This document shows positions 32,699 to 41,237 of a stretch of DNA of 64,000 nt, piece by piece; positions within the stretch are counted from its first letter, which is position 1; every line of letters starts with the position of its first letter. Made by a program: the position numbers and the translations under genes. The notes beneath the pieces are model-generated. The model ran no database searches and had not been told where the DNA came from. It saw nothing but the letters and a program-made list of their open reading frames with translations. This DNA is from VXYL01 sp965199915 (GTDB lineage Bacteria > Pseudomonadota > Gammaproteobacteria > Pseudomonadales > Azotimanducaceae), in assembly GCA_965199915.1 (NCBI GenBank), contig OZ241348.1, forward strand, positions 434,001-498,000, given 5' to 3'.

Positions 32699-34627
32699 AT
32701 GTTTCGATTCGCGGCACTAGGCGCGCTGTTCTTGCTGGTTGGTTGCGCGACGCCCGCGTCCGCACCCGTCGCCGCGTCGCACCGGGGCGGCGGCAATTTG
32801 GTGACGCGCGGTGTACCCGACGTCCCGTCGGATGTCGTTGCCGCGCTCGCCCGCTACCAAAACACCCGCGCGGCCTACTTGCAGGATTGGTGGGGCGATG
32901 GCGTGCTCGTCGGCACGCGCTTCGGCAACACGGCGCAACTGCACCAAGTGGACGCGCCGCTGGGAATGCGGCGGCAACTGTCGTTCTTCCCGGAGCCGGT
33001 TGGCGGCGCGGCGGCGCGTCCCGTCGGCACCCGGCCCGGCTTCGTGTTTCTGAAAGACGTGGGCGGTTCGGAGTTCTACCAGTTGTTTTGGCAAGAGGCG
33101 AGCGGCGGGCCGGCGTGCCTGCTGAGCGACGGCCGGTCGCGCTATATCGCGCCGTTGTGGTCGCCGAGCGGGGGCTGGCTCGGCTATTCCACCACCGAAC
33201 GCAACGGCGTGGATTGGGATTTGCACGCGCTTTCGCCCGAAGGCGGGCGGGTCGTTCTGCAGGAAGGCGCCGGCGTTGGCTGGACGCTCTTGGACTGGTC
33301 TCCGGACGAAAGCCGTTTGCTCATCTCGCGCTACATCTCCGCGCACGAATCCCGTCTCTACGAAATGGAAGTGGCCAGTGGCCAGCGAACCCGTCTGCTG
33401 CCGGATGTCACCGCCGCTTTCGGCGCCGCCCGCTACGGAGAAGACGAGAGCGTGTATTTCACCTCGGATATGGACGGCGAATTCCGCCGCCTGCACCGCT
33501 TGGATCGCGTCACCGGCGAAGTGGCACCGCTCACCGCGCAAACCCCGTGGGATGTCGAGTCCTTCGCCATTTCCCAAGACCGCACACGGCTGGCCTACTC
33601 GGTGAACGAGGAAGGCGTGAGCCGCTTGTTCGCGCTGCGTTTGCCAGACGCCCGTTTCATCGCGCTGCCCGCGGTGCCGGCGGGGATCATCTCCGGGCTG
33701 CGCTTTCATCCGGACGGGGAACAGTTGGCCTTCACCTTGCGCTCCGCCTCCACGCCGGCGGACGTGTTCAGCATCGATTTTCGCTCCCGCGCGTTCGTTC
33801 GCTGGACGCACAGCGAGTTGGGCGGCCTCGACTCGGCGACGCTCGCAGAGCCGGATCTCGTGCGCTACGAGTCGTTCGACGGCCTCTCGATTCCCGCCTT
33901 CGTGTACCGCCCCCGCGGCGCGGGCCCGCATCCCGTGATCGTCAACATCCACGGCGGCCCGGAAAGCCAAGCGCGCCCCAGCTTTTCGCCCACCACGCAG
34001 TTCTATGTGAACGAACTCGGCGCGGCGGTGATCTACCCGAACGTGCGCGGTTCGCGCGGCTATGGCAAGACGTATTTGCGACTCGACAACGGGCGCAAAC
34101 GCGAAGACTCGGTGCGCGACATCGGCGCGTTGCTGGATTGGATCGCCACGGTGCCGGATTTGGACGCCGATCGCGTGGCCGTGTCCGGCGGCTCCTACGG
34201 CGGCTACATGGTGCTCGCCTCATTGGTCCACTACGGCCACCGCCTGCGCGCCGGCGTGGACCGGGTTGGCATCAGCAATTTCGTCACCTTCCTCACCAAC
34301 ACGCAACCCTACCGCCGGGACCTGCGCCGGGTGGAATACGGCGACGAACGCGATCCGTCAATGCGCCGGTTTCTCGAGGCCATCTCGCCGCTGGGCCGCG
34401 CCAGCGAGATCGCAACGCCGCTGCTCATTTCACAGGGGCTGAACGACCCGCGGGTGCCGGCCGGCGAATCGGAGCAGATCGTCGCGGCGCTGCAAGACCA
34501 CGACGTGCCGGTGTGGTATGTGTTGGCGAAAGACGAAGGGCACGGATTCCGCAAGAAGACCAACCGCGACTACCTGATGGCGGTGACCGCGCTGTTTCTC
34601 TCGCGGCAGCTGCTGGGCGACGGTTGA
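32699..34627 (+). CDS. S9-family prolyl oligopeptidase-like lipoprotein
   Basis: A 642-residue peptidase. A signal peptide ends with lipobox LVGC (Cys ~18), suggesting a membrane-anchored periplasmic lipoprotein. Residues ~50-390 form a beta-propeller (repeated WSPSGGWLGY-, WSPDESRLL-, RFHPDGEQLAF-type blades). The C-terminal alpha/beta-hydrolase domain has HGGPESQ, the nucleophile in GGSYGGYM, Asp in LNDPRVP and His in EGHGF, a full triad. Such enzymes cleave short peptides. It follows trpE by ~120 bp on the same strand. Confidence 0.92.
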   Translation: MFRFAALGALFLLVGCATPASAPVAASHRGGGNLVTRGVPDVPSDVVAALARYQNTRAAYLQDWWGDGVLVGTRFGNTAQLHQVDAPLGMRRQLSFFPEPVGGAAARPVGTRPGFVFLKDVGGSEFYQLFWQEASGGPACLLSDGRSRYIAPLWSPSGGWLGYSTTERNGVDWDLHALSPEGGRVVLQEGAGVGWTLLDWSPDESRLLISRYISAHESRLYEMEVASGQRTRLLPDVTAAFGAARYGEDESVYFTSDMDGEFRRLHRLDRVTGEVAPLTAQTPWDVESFAISQDRTRLAYSVNEEGVSRLFALRLPDARFIALPAVPAGIISGLRFHPDGEQLAFTLRSASTPADVFSIDFRSRAFVRWTHSELGGLDSATLAEPDLVRYESFDGLSIPAFVYRPRGAGPHPVIVNIHGGPESQARPSFSPTTQFYVNELGAAVIYPNVRGSRGYGKTYLRLDNGRKREDSVRDIGALLDWIATVPDLDADRVAVSGGSYGGYMVLASLVHYGHRLRAGVDRVGISNFVTFLTNTQPYRRDLRRVEYGDERDPSMRRFLEAISPLGRASEIATPLLISQGLNDPRVPAGESEQIVAALQDHDVPVWYVLAKDEGHGFRKKTNRDYLMAVTALFLSRQLLGDG

Positions 34628-34671
34628 CCGCCGATCTGTCAGTTTGGTCCAAGCGTCGCGCCGGCGTTTGG

Positions 34672-34703
34672 CCTACATAAAATCAAGTGATTTTCCTACA
34701 TAC
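34672..34703 (+). promoter_or_regulatory. Duplicated CCTACATA motif around a palindrome, before the Rpn gene
   Basis: CCTACATA occurs at 34672-34679 and again at 34695-34702. Between them lies the inverted repeat AAAATCA-AG-TGATTTT (34679-34694). The right half matches the Uma2 leader motif TGATTTCCTACATAC. It is 31 bp before the Rpn start codon, a fitting place for an operator or promoter. Confidence 0.5.
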
Positions 34704-34733
34704 GAAGCGGTACGCGCCGTCTATCGTGGCACC

Positions 34734-35897
34734 ATGGACAACGATGGTGCGCACAAGTTCGCTTTTCGCTTGCCGGAGATGCTGCGCGACCTGTTGCGGC
34801 TGGTGGTGCGATGGGTGGACGAGTTGGACTTCGATCACGCCGAAGAGATGCCCGCCGCCCATGTGGAGGCGTCGGCCGAGGGCTTCCGGCAACGGCATGG
34901 GGACGCGGTGTGGCGCGTGCCCTTCCGCCGCGGCCGACTTGCCGACGGCTCGCGGCCCTACCTGCTGGTGCTAATCGAGTTCCAATCGACGGTGGACCGG
35001 AACATGGCGCGGCGGATGCGCAACTACGCGAACATGCTGCGCGCCCGTTTGGCGCGCACGGCGGCGACGCTCGAGGGCGGACTGCCGTGGATTCTGCCCA
35101 TCGTGATTTACAATGGCACCCAACGATGGACGGCGGATGGCGAGCGATCCGATCTGGCGGCGCTGCCGTCGCCGCGGGCGGAGCGGACGTTGGGGCTGTT
35201 CCAACAGCGCGCCTACGAGTTGGTGTCGCTGGAGCGCTTCTTGAACGCGCCGGGCCGCGGGTTGGCTGGTTGGCCGCTTGAGAACCGGCTGGTTGCGACG
35301 TTCCGGCTGCAGACGACAGGCACGCCCCAAGGGTTGTTGCGGTGTTTGGCCCAGGAGTACGCCAACTTCCCCGGGCCGGGCAACATCGACACGCGCCGCA
35401 TGTTGCATGCGTGGACGCGCGCGTTGCTGGCGGACATGGTGGGCGCCGGTCGCCGAGGAGGCGTCGGCGAGGCACCGCTGCCGCCGTTTGCGGAAATGGA
35501 AGGGCTGCAAGGAGCGGAGATGACGACGATAGGACAGGAAAGGCTCGGCAAGTGGTTCGAGGACTTCCGCGCCAAGAGCTTGGCGGAGGGCGTGGCGCAA
35601 GGCATTGAACAAGGCGTGGCGCAAGGCATTGAACAAGGCGTGGCGCAAGGCATCGAACAAGGCGTGGCGCAAGGCATCGAACAGGGGCTGACGCGGGCCA
35701 ACGATGCCAGCGCCGAGCGCTTGCGCCGCCAAGCGGCGGTCAAGTTTGGCGAGGAGGTGGCGGACCGGCTGGCGGAGTTGCTTGCGGGCAAGGCGGACGA
35801 ATCCGCGCTGGACCGCGTGGGCACCTGGTTGATGGAGTGCGCGAGTGGCGAGGAGTTGCTCTCCAAGGTGCAAGCCATCGTGCCCGGTCCGAGTTGA
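34734..35897 (+). CDS. Rpn-family recombination-promoting nuclease/putative transposase
   Basis: A 387-residue protein of the Rpn/YhgA-like PD-(D/E)XK nuclease group. N-terminal HKFAFRLPEMLRDLLRLVV, then EEMPAAHVEAS, and YLLVLIEFQSTVDRNMARRM with the Glu-x-Gln catalytic motif at residues ~80-95. PWILPIVIYNG follows. Near the C-terminus an octapeptide GVAQGIEQ is repeated four times (35589-35684), then a helical tail. Repeats of this kind are common in the family. Rpn proteins stimulate RecA-independent recombination in E. coli. ATG 34734 follows the palindromic motif. Confidence 0.85.
   Translation: MDNDGAHKFAFRLPEMLRDLLRLVVRWVDELDFDHAEEMPAAHVEASAEGFRQRHGDAVWRVPFRRGRLADGSRPYLLVLIEFQSTVDRNMARRMRNYANMLRARLARTAATLEGGLPWILPIVIYNGTQRWTADGERSDLAALPSPRAERTLGLFQQRAYELVSLERFLNAPGRGLAGWPLENRLVATFRLQTTGTPQGLLRCLAQEYANFPGPGNIDTRRMLHAWTRALLADMVGAGRRGGVGEAPLPPFAEMEGLQGAEMTTIGQERLGKWFEDFRAKSLAEGVAQGIEQGVAQGIEQGVAQGIEQGVAQGIEQGLTRANDASAERLRRQAAVKFGEEVADRLAELLAGKADESALDRVGTWLMECASGEELLSKVQAIVPGPS
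35589..35684 (+). repeat. 24-bp in-frame tandem repeat, four units
   Basis: Four nearly identical 24-bp units encode GVAQGIEQ in the Rpn gene. The first two and the last two differ by a single C/T at the Ile codon. This is a likely site of slipped-strand length change. Confidence 0.95.
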
Positions 35898-35964
35898 GTT
35901 GGCGTTTGGTAGTCTTTGGCCGGACCCGTTTGGTCGTTGACGCCGATGACCCAACAATTGAAGC

Positions 35965-37092
35965 ATGACGATTTCAAGCGCTAAACAAACCGCAAGAGCC
36001 AACGCGCCGCCGGACCAACCTCCGGCCGGCCCGGCATCTGGGCCGGCGCCGTTCTCCTCGGATTTCCGTGTCGCTTGGTATCGCAGTCCCATCGACCGCG
36101 CCGTGTTGGCGGAATTGATGCGCCGCAACAACGCACGCGCTTGGGCGCAGACGCTCTGCCACCTTGGACTTTTCTTCGCCACCGGCGCCGCCGCCTACTT
36201 GGTGTTCGCGCACATCGACCACGGCAACTGGCCCTGGGCCGTGCCGCTCCTGGTCCTGGCGTTGTTCGTCCACGGCACCATCGGGCCGTTCATGGGCCTC
36301 ATCGCGGTGCACGAACTTCAGCACCACACGGTGTTCACGTCACGCGCGCTCAACGAATTCTTCGAGAAGGTGTACGCCTTCATCAGCTGGTCGGACTACA
36401 TCTGGTACCAGAAGAGCCATGCCATCCACCACCAAGCCACCTGCCATGCGCGGCACGACGGCGAGGTGGTGCTGCCCATCCGCTTCAGTCTGCGCCGCTG
36501 GCGCGTTTGGCTTGGGCTTGTGGCGTGGAATCCGCAGGCCACTTGGCAGCGGCTGGCGACCGTTTGGCGGCATGCGCGCGGCGAAGTCCGAGGGGCTTGG
36601 TACCAGCACGTCCTGCCGGCCGAGGACACCAGATTGCGCCGACGACATCGTGCTTGGGCGCGCGCGCTGCTCGTCGGCCACGGCGTCTTGGCGTTGGTGT
36701 TCTTGGCCAGCGGCCATTGGTTTCTGATCGTGGTGTACACCTTCGGCACGTTCTATTGCGGCTGGCTGGGGTTCTTGTGCGGCCTGCCGCAGCACTACGG
36801 TTTGAACGCCAACGTGCCGGACTTCCGCATGAACACCCGCACGTTCACTTGCTCGTGGCTGCCGGGCTTCTACTACTGGAACATGCAGTACCACTTGGAA
36901 CACCACATGTATCCAGCGGTGCCGTTCTACAACCTGCCGAAACTGCGCAAGGCCATCGAGCACGACTTGCCGCCGGCTCCGCACGGCTTGCGCGCCACTT
37001 GGCGCGAAATGCTGGCGCTAAAGCGCAAGTTCCTCGCGGACCCGAACTTCCGCCACGTTCCGCCGGTGCCGAACCCGGTGGTCAGCGACTAA
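35965..37092 (+). CDS. Membrane fatty-acid desaturase
   Basis: A 375-residue di-iron membrane desaturase or hydroxylase. The histidine boxes are HELQHH (~115-120), HAIHHQ (~152-157) and HLEHH (~312-316), with several hydrophobic helices between. The N-terminus is Pro/Ala-rich and probably cytosolic. The acceptor (fatty acid, carotenoid-type or other lipid) cannot be told from sequence. It is monocistronic, and its 3' end faces repeat R8 and the convergent ABM gene. Confidence 0.9.
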   Translation: MTISSAKQTARANAPPDQPPAGPASGPAPFSSDFRVAWYRSPIDRAVLAELMRRNNARAWAQTLCHLGLFFATGAAAYLVFAHIDHGNWPWAVPLLVLALFVHGTIGPFMGLIAVHELQHHTVFTSRALNEFFEKVYAFISWSDYIWYQKSHAIHHQATCHARHDGEVVLPIRFSLRRWRVWLGLVAWNPQATWQRLATVWRHARGEVRGAWYQHVLPAEDTRLRRRHRAWARALLVGHGVLALVFLASGHWFLIVVYTFGTFYCGWLGFLCGLPQHYGLNANVPDFRMNTRTFTCSWLPGFYYWNMQYHLEHHMYPAVPFYNLPKLRKAIEHDLPPAPHGLRATWREMLALKRKFLADPNFRHVPPVPNPVVSD

Positions 37093-37130
37093 GCCGCACG
37101 CTGGCGGATTCCTCATTGGCCTTCGAGCTG

Positions 37131-37214
37131 CGACGACCTTCACACGCGGGTCGGGTGCTGCGCCAGGCACGGAGTTTGCGAAGCAAACTCGAACGCGCCC
37201 CGCGAGGGCGCGCC
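37131..37214 (-). repeat. Double-hairpin intergenic repeat, copy R8
   Basis: On the minus strand it follows the TAG of the ABM gene: GGCGCGCCC-TCGC-GGGGCGCG, then GAGTTTGC-TTC-GCAAACTC, then GTGCC and the tail ending GTGTGAAGGTCGTCGC. It is a full-length copy, in the same orientation to its gene as R1, R4, R6, R7 and R10. Confidence 0.85.
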
Positions 37215-37496
37215 CTAGCCGATCACTTGGAATTGCTTGATATCCGGCCGCCCCGCCATCATGCCGGCGAACTTGGCGCCCGCGGCCTTGAAGTGGGCGC
37301 TCGCGCCGTGCGCCTTGAGCGCCTCCTCGTCGTCGTAGAGTTCCATCACTGCGTAGCCTTCGTCGTCCTTCACCAAGGTGTAGAGGTGGTTGCCCGGTTC
37401 GTTGGCGCGAACTTCGGCGGCGAGTTCCAGCATCGCGGCTTCGAATTCGGTTTCCTTGCCGGTGGCGACGTTCAGGCGGGCGAGCAATGCGATCAT
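37215..37496 (-). CDS. Antibiotic biosynthesis monooxygenase (ABM) domain protein
   Basis: A 93-residue dimeric alpha-beta barrel protein. MIALLARLNVATGKETEFEAA and NHLYTLVKDDEGYAVMELYDDEEALKAH match the YgiN/quinol-monooxygenase type of ABM domains. ATG 37496 is preceded by AGGAG at a good distance, which excludes the longer in-frame start. Characterised relatives oxidise quinols or act on polyketide-like substrates without cofactor. Its substrate here is unknown. It is a single gene. Confidence 0.88.
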   Translation of the reverse strand: MIALLARLNVATGKETEFEAAMLELAAEVRANEPGNHLYTLVKDDEGYAVMELYDDEEALKAHGASAHFKAAGAKFAGMMAGRPDIKQFQVIG

Positions 37497-37787
37497 GGTT
37501 TCTCCTGCGGGTGGTTGAACGGGTGTTCGCCGCGGCACAACGCGCTTGCGGCGGAGGTTCGGGCTCCAAGCTCGGATTGTACGGCACAACGGCGAACGGG
37601 CACTCGACGGGCTTGACGATGGCGCAGCAGCAGTCGGGGGGGTAGCTGCGAACGACCGTGCTAGGCTTTTCTTGGGTACGATTCGGAGTCAGATGAGAAG
37701 AGAGCCGTTGGAGCGTTGGCAAGTCCTTCATCCAGAAGGTGAGCGATGCCCTGCAGCCTCTCTGCGACATGTCGTTGGGAACCGACT

Positions 37788-38969
37788 ATGGGCGCTGACC
37801 GCCGCCGAGATTTGGCGCTCGACACGGAACGGGGGCCGCCTCCGCACTTTGCCGGGCGGCAAACCGAACTGGGGGCGATGCTGCGCCGGCTGGAGCTGGT
37901 TCGAGAACAGAACAACGCGAAGAGCGGCATCGCGCTGGTCACCGGCGTGCCGGGGGTTGGCAAGACGCAGTTCGCGGAGCGATTCGCCGGGGAAGCCAGC
38001 GCGAGCGGCGGCGCGAAGACCCTGATCGTCGAGCCGCAGCTGCTCTCCTTCGACGTCAGCCTGTTCATGGCCATCGGCGCCGCGCTCGGTGCCGAGGACG
38101 AGTTCAGGAGAGTCGCCGAGCTCGACACCAGGATCGTTGGCGGCAGCGTCGGCGCCGCCACGGTCAGGGGTAGCGTGACGCGAGAGCACGGCCGGCACAC
38201 GGGCGAGTTCCCGGCGTTGTTGCGTGCGTCGAAGCGCACCGGCGCATGGGACGGCAAGGCGTTCGTGCTTATCGTCGACGAACTCCAGAGCGTCCAACCG
38301 CCGGGCATGAACGCGCTGCACGCCCTGCACCTCGGGCTGCACGAGTGCCCGCTGCTCGTCGTCGGCGTCGGCCTGCAGCACACGCCGCAAGTGCTCTCCC
38401 ACCCGAAGGGCGACGCACCCGGGATTTCGCGCATCGACGAGCCGATCCAGCTCGAATGCTTGGGCCACAAAGATACCGTGGAAGCCTTCGTGCTGGGGAT
38501 GAAAGCCTTGGGGCGCGACATCCCCAAGGCGCAAGCCCGGTGCCTGGCCAACGAATCCCACGGCTTTCCGCAGCACATCCACGGCTACTTGAGCGGCGCA
38601 TGCGCGGCCTACGACGCTTGCGGCTCGCTGGAATCCGAGAGCGCCATGAACGAGGCGCTGGCCCTTGGCCGCAAGGCCCGCACGGCGTTCTACAACCGGC
38701 GGTTGAACGCGCTGCTCGACCGGGACGCGATGCAGCCGGTCATCAAGGCGATGGCGGAGGCGGGAACGAACGCCATGACCCGCCGCCAAGCGGCAACGGC
38801 CATCGAATCCGCGCATGGCGGCGACGGCGCGGCAGCGGTGGACAGCGCCATCGCGCATGGCGTCCTGTCCGTGGCCGACGACGGCTTGCTGCGTTTCGGC
38901 ATCCCCTCCTTCCACGCCCACATGCTGGAACATGAACGGCATCGCGGCGCCCCTCGCTCTCGGCAGTAG
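37788..38969 (+). CDS. AAA+ ATPase (Orc1/Cdc6- or STAND-like)
   Basis: A ~393-residue ATPase. Residues ~20-35 (PPPHFAGRQTELGAMLRR) are the typical lead-in of AAA_16/Orc1-like modules. Walker A is GVPGVGKT (~58-65) and Walker B AFVLIVDELQ (~165-174). A C-terminal helical region (AMTRRQAATAIESAHG ... GLLRFGIPSFHAHMLE) looks like a winged helix. Such stand-alone ATPases occur in mobile elements and defence loci. ATG 37788 is preferred; ATG 37746 is possible. Immediately downstream on the opposite strand is a fragment of a degraded phosphatase-like gene. Confidence 0.75.
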   Translation: MGADRRRDLALDTERGPPPHFAGRQTELGAMLRRLELVREQNNAKSGIALVTGVPGVGKTQFAERFAGEASASGGAKTLIVEPQLLSFDVSLFMAIGAALGAEDEFRRVAELDTRIVGGSVGAATVRGSVTREHGRHTGEFPALLRASKRTGAWDGKAFVLIVDELQSVQPPGMNALHALHLGLHECPLLVVGVGLQHTPQVLSHPKGDAPGISRIDEPIQLECLGHKDTVEAFVLGMKALGRDIPKAQARCLANESHGFPQHIHGYLSGACAAYDACGSLESESAMNEALALGRKARTAFYNRRLNALLDRDAMQPVIKAMAEAGTNAMTRRQAATAIESAHGGDGAAAVDSAIAHGVLSVADDGLLRFGIPSFHAHMLEHERHRGAPRSRQ

Positions 38970-39179
38970 CCCGGCTCACCGGAATTCGCAAACGATAGGG
39001 AAGGTGATCGCTAAGCCACTTGTCCTCTTCCGGCAAGTTGCCGCCCACTGCCACGTCGCGCAGCTGAACGTGCATCGGCGCGTTCACATAAGCGTAGTCG
39101 AGCTGATGGATCGGCGATCGTGTTTCCGACTTTTGGCCCAAGTGAGCACGGACTCGCCTCAGTCCAGCATCCGTGCGAG
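38970..39179 (-). pseudogene. C-terminal remnant of an endonuclease/exonuclease/phosphatase-fold gene
   Basis: A minus-strand frame reads HQLDYAYVNAPMHVQLRDV and then EDKWLSDHLPYRLRIPV. The LDY..VN and SDHLP motifs are the last conserved blocks of the endonuclease/exonuclease/phosphatase superfamily. There is no start and no N-terminal part: upstream is the O-antigen ligase stop codon, downstream the AAA+ gene on the other strand. It is interpreted as a leftover after deletion or insertion. The assignment is from two short motifs only. Confidence 0.45.
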
Positions 39180-41225
39180 CTAGCTGTCTTCGGCGGACAC
39201 CTCGCAACGCTCGTGGAGAACCAAGTCCCACGACAGGAACGTGTCCATCTGCGGCGCGAGGGCCAACGCCTTGGCGCGCTCGCGCGCGGCGCGCGCCGTG
39301 TAGCCCGGTTCCGTTACTCCCACCACGCAATACAGCTTGGCCAACGTGGCGCGGATCCGCCAGTTCTGCGGCTCCACTTCCATCGCCAACTCGCCTTCCC
39401 GCTCGGCCAAGGCGAGCAGACGTCTCGCCGCCGCGCTTCGGCGGACGCGAATGAGTCGCCACTTTGCCTTGATTTCGGTGTACAGCCGCACCCGAGTCGA
39501 GTTCGCCAAGGGCTCGAAATCCCGAATCGCTTGCTCGATGTGCGCCAACGGTCGCTCGTGGGTGGGTCTTGTCGGGCCGAGCGCGGTGATGTTCGTCGTG
39601 GCGCGGTAGATCGAATGGTTGGTCGTCAAACCCCACACCGACAACGCCACCAACCCGCCGGCGAACGCGCCAATCCCCAGCTTTCTCGAGTAGGCATTGA
39701 CCTCCCCAGACTCGGTTTTTTGCGACCGGCACGGAGTTTGCGGAGCGGGTGGACCGCGCCGGAAGCGCTGTGCGCGGCGGCCGCCGGCCGCCTCGACGCT
39801 GGCGGCGAAGGCGAGCAACAACACTAGCTGCATGGAGAGCGCCAAGGAGTCCGGCAGCATTTGTTGCTGCACGAAGTACGCCGTCAACGCCGCGCCGACA
39901 AACGCCGCGAAAACGCGATCCGCCGCCGCGCCGCGCCGCGCGGCGCGGCAGACCACGTGGAGCGCGAACCCCCAAAGCGCCAAGTGGCAGGCCAGCCCCA
40001 CGAGCCCCTTCGTAGCCGCTTCCTCGATGATCTTGTTGTGCGCGTAGTCATGCACCTCGGTCTTGACGCCAATGCCGGTGGCGTAGCGGCCGAAGACCAC
40101 GACGAAGTTGTCCGGGCCCCAGCCGAGGAGCGGTCTCTCCACAAAACCCTCGATGCCGGCGCGCCAAGCGAGGCGGCGTTTCAGGAAACTAGGATTGCGC
40201 ACGTTGGAGGCGGCGAGGCGCTGCAGCAGGGGGTGCTCCAAAGTCGCTTCCGCAATCGCGGGAAACGCCTTGGGAAAGAAAAACAACGCGCCCACGGCAA
40301 CCGCCGCCAAGCCACCAAGGACGCCGACGCCGAGCGCCAGCCGCCGAACCGCGCGCGCGCGTGCGAAACACGCCGCGCCGACCAAAAAAACGATGCCGCC
40401 GCCAAGCGCCAGCAAGGCGGTGAAGGAGCCGCTGAACACGAGTGCCGCGAGGCAGACGAGAGCGGTCGCCGTCCAGAAAGCGCGCGCGAGCCAGCGGGTG
40501 CGCCGGTCGCGCTGGGTTTGCGCGGCGTCGCCACGCGCCGTTTTCGCCACGAAGGAACGCACCAGAAACCCGGCGGCCAAGAGGAGGTTGACCGTTGCGT
40601 ACGCGCCCAAATAGGTCGCGTTGCCAAACACCGAACCCACCCGCGGCGCGTCCCGCTCGGGGGCGCCGTAGAACGGCACTTCGCCGGCGAAGTAGCCGAC
40701 GATGGCGAGGCATCCGATCACCAAGGCCACGCCGAGGTTCGCGTTCATGAGCGCGCGAACGGCCGCGGCGTCGCGCAACACGGAAACGGCCACCAACGCG
40801 AAGGCGAACCAGTGCGCGGTGTCCACCAACCCTTGCATGCGCTCGTAGGTCGACCAGAGGCTGCGCGTTGGACTCACGCCAAACAACGCCGCCGCGGCGC
40901 CGGCGAGCAAGCCGGCGCCGAGCAGCAGCAGAATGATCGAGCGCGGCGGTCGGCAAGACGGCCGCAGCAGCAAGAGCGCCGCCCACAAGCACACCAACAC
41001 CTCGATCACCGTGCGCAGGTAGATCGCTTTGCCGACGACGAAGGGAAAGTAGGTGGCGGACGTCACCACGAACGGCGTCAACAGCACCAAGACCAGACAG
41101 ATGCGCACGCCCCAAAGCAGCGGACTCTGGGCGGCGGCGGCGAGGGTCGACGCCGGCCGAGCGCGGCGCGGCGCGGCGAACCTGCGGCGGAGCCTACGCC
41201 ACAAGCGTGGCAACCGCATCGGCAT
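39180..41225 (-). CDS. O-antigen ligase/Wzy-C-like polytopic membrane protein
   Basis: A 681-residue protein with about 12 transmembrane helices up to residue ~460. The Wzy_C-type periplasmic loop contains VERPLLGWGPDNF (~375-387). After an extra helix (~500-520) comes a soluble C-terminus with TPR-like helices (ANSTRVRLYTEIKAKWRL ... NWRIRATLAKLY). Related proteins ligate or polymerise surface glycans or glycosylate pilins. No glycan genes are adjacent. A short in-frame stretch (39719-39745) derives from the R-family repeat and lies in the loop between the polytopic part and the C-terminal domain. Confidence 0.85.
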   Translation of the reverse strand: MPMRLPRLWRRLRRRFAAPRRARPASTLAAAAQSPLLWGVRICLVLVLLTPFVVTSATYFPFVVGKAIYLRTVIEVLVCLWAALLLLRPSCRPPRSIILLLLGAGLLAGAAAALFGVSPTRSLWSTYERMQGLVDTAHWFAFALVAVSVLRDAAAVRALMNANLGVALVIGCLAIVGYFAGEVPFYGAPERDAPRVGSVFGNATYLGAYATVNLLLAAGFLVRSFVAKTARGDAAQTQRDRRTRWLARAFWTATALVCLAALVFSGSFTALLALGGGIVFLVGAACFARARAVRRLALGVGVLGGLAAVAVGALFFFPKAFPAIAEATLEHPLLQRLAASNVRNPSFLKRRLAWRAGIEGFVERPLLGWGPDNFVVVFGRYATGIGVKTEVHDYAHNKIIEEAATKGLVGLACHLALWGFALHVVCRAARRGAAADRVFAAFVGAALTAYFVQQQMLPDSLALSMQLVLLLAFAASVEAAGGRRAQRFRRGPPAPQTPCRSQKTESGEVNAYSRKLGIGAFAGGLVALSVWGLTTNHSIYRATTNITALGPTRPTHERPLAHIEQAIRDFEPLANSTRVRLYTEIKAKWRLIRVRRSAAARRLLALAEREGELAMEVEPQNWRIRATLAKLYCVVGVTEPGYTARAARERAKALALAPQMDTFLSWDLVLHERCEVSAEDS
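39719..39745 (-). repeat. R-family repeat fragment inside the O-antigen ligase gene
   Basis: On the minus strand CTCCGCAAACTCCGTGCCGG followed by TCGCAA matches the second-hairpin 3' arm and tail start of the R consensus (GCAAACTC-GTGCCGG-CGCA). It is read in frame as PQTPCRSQ within the ligase. Confidence 0.65.
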
Positions 41226-41237
41226 CCGGTCCCGGTC

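Noticed and set aside
35589..35684. CRISPR or regulatory iterons in the Rpn gene
   Set aside because: The 24-bp units are in frame and encode a repeated octapeptide inside a coding sequence.
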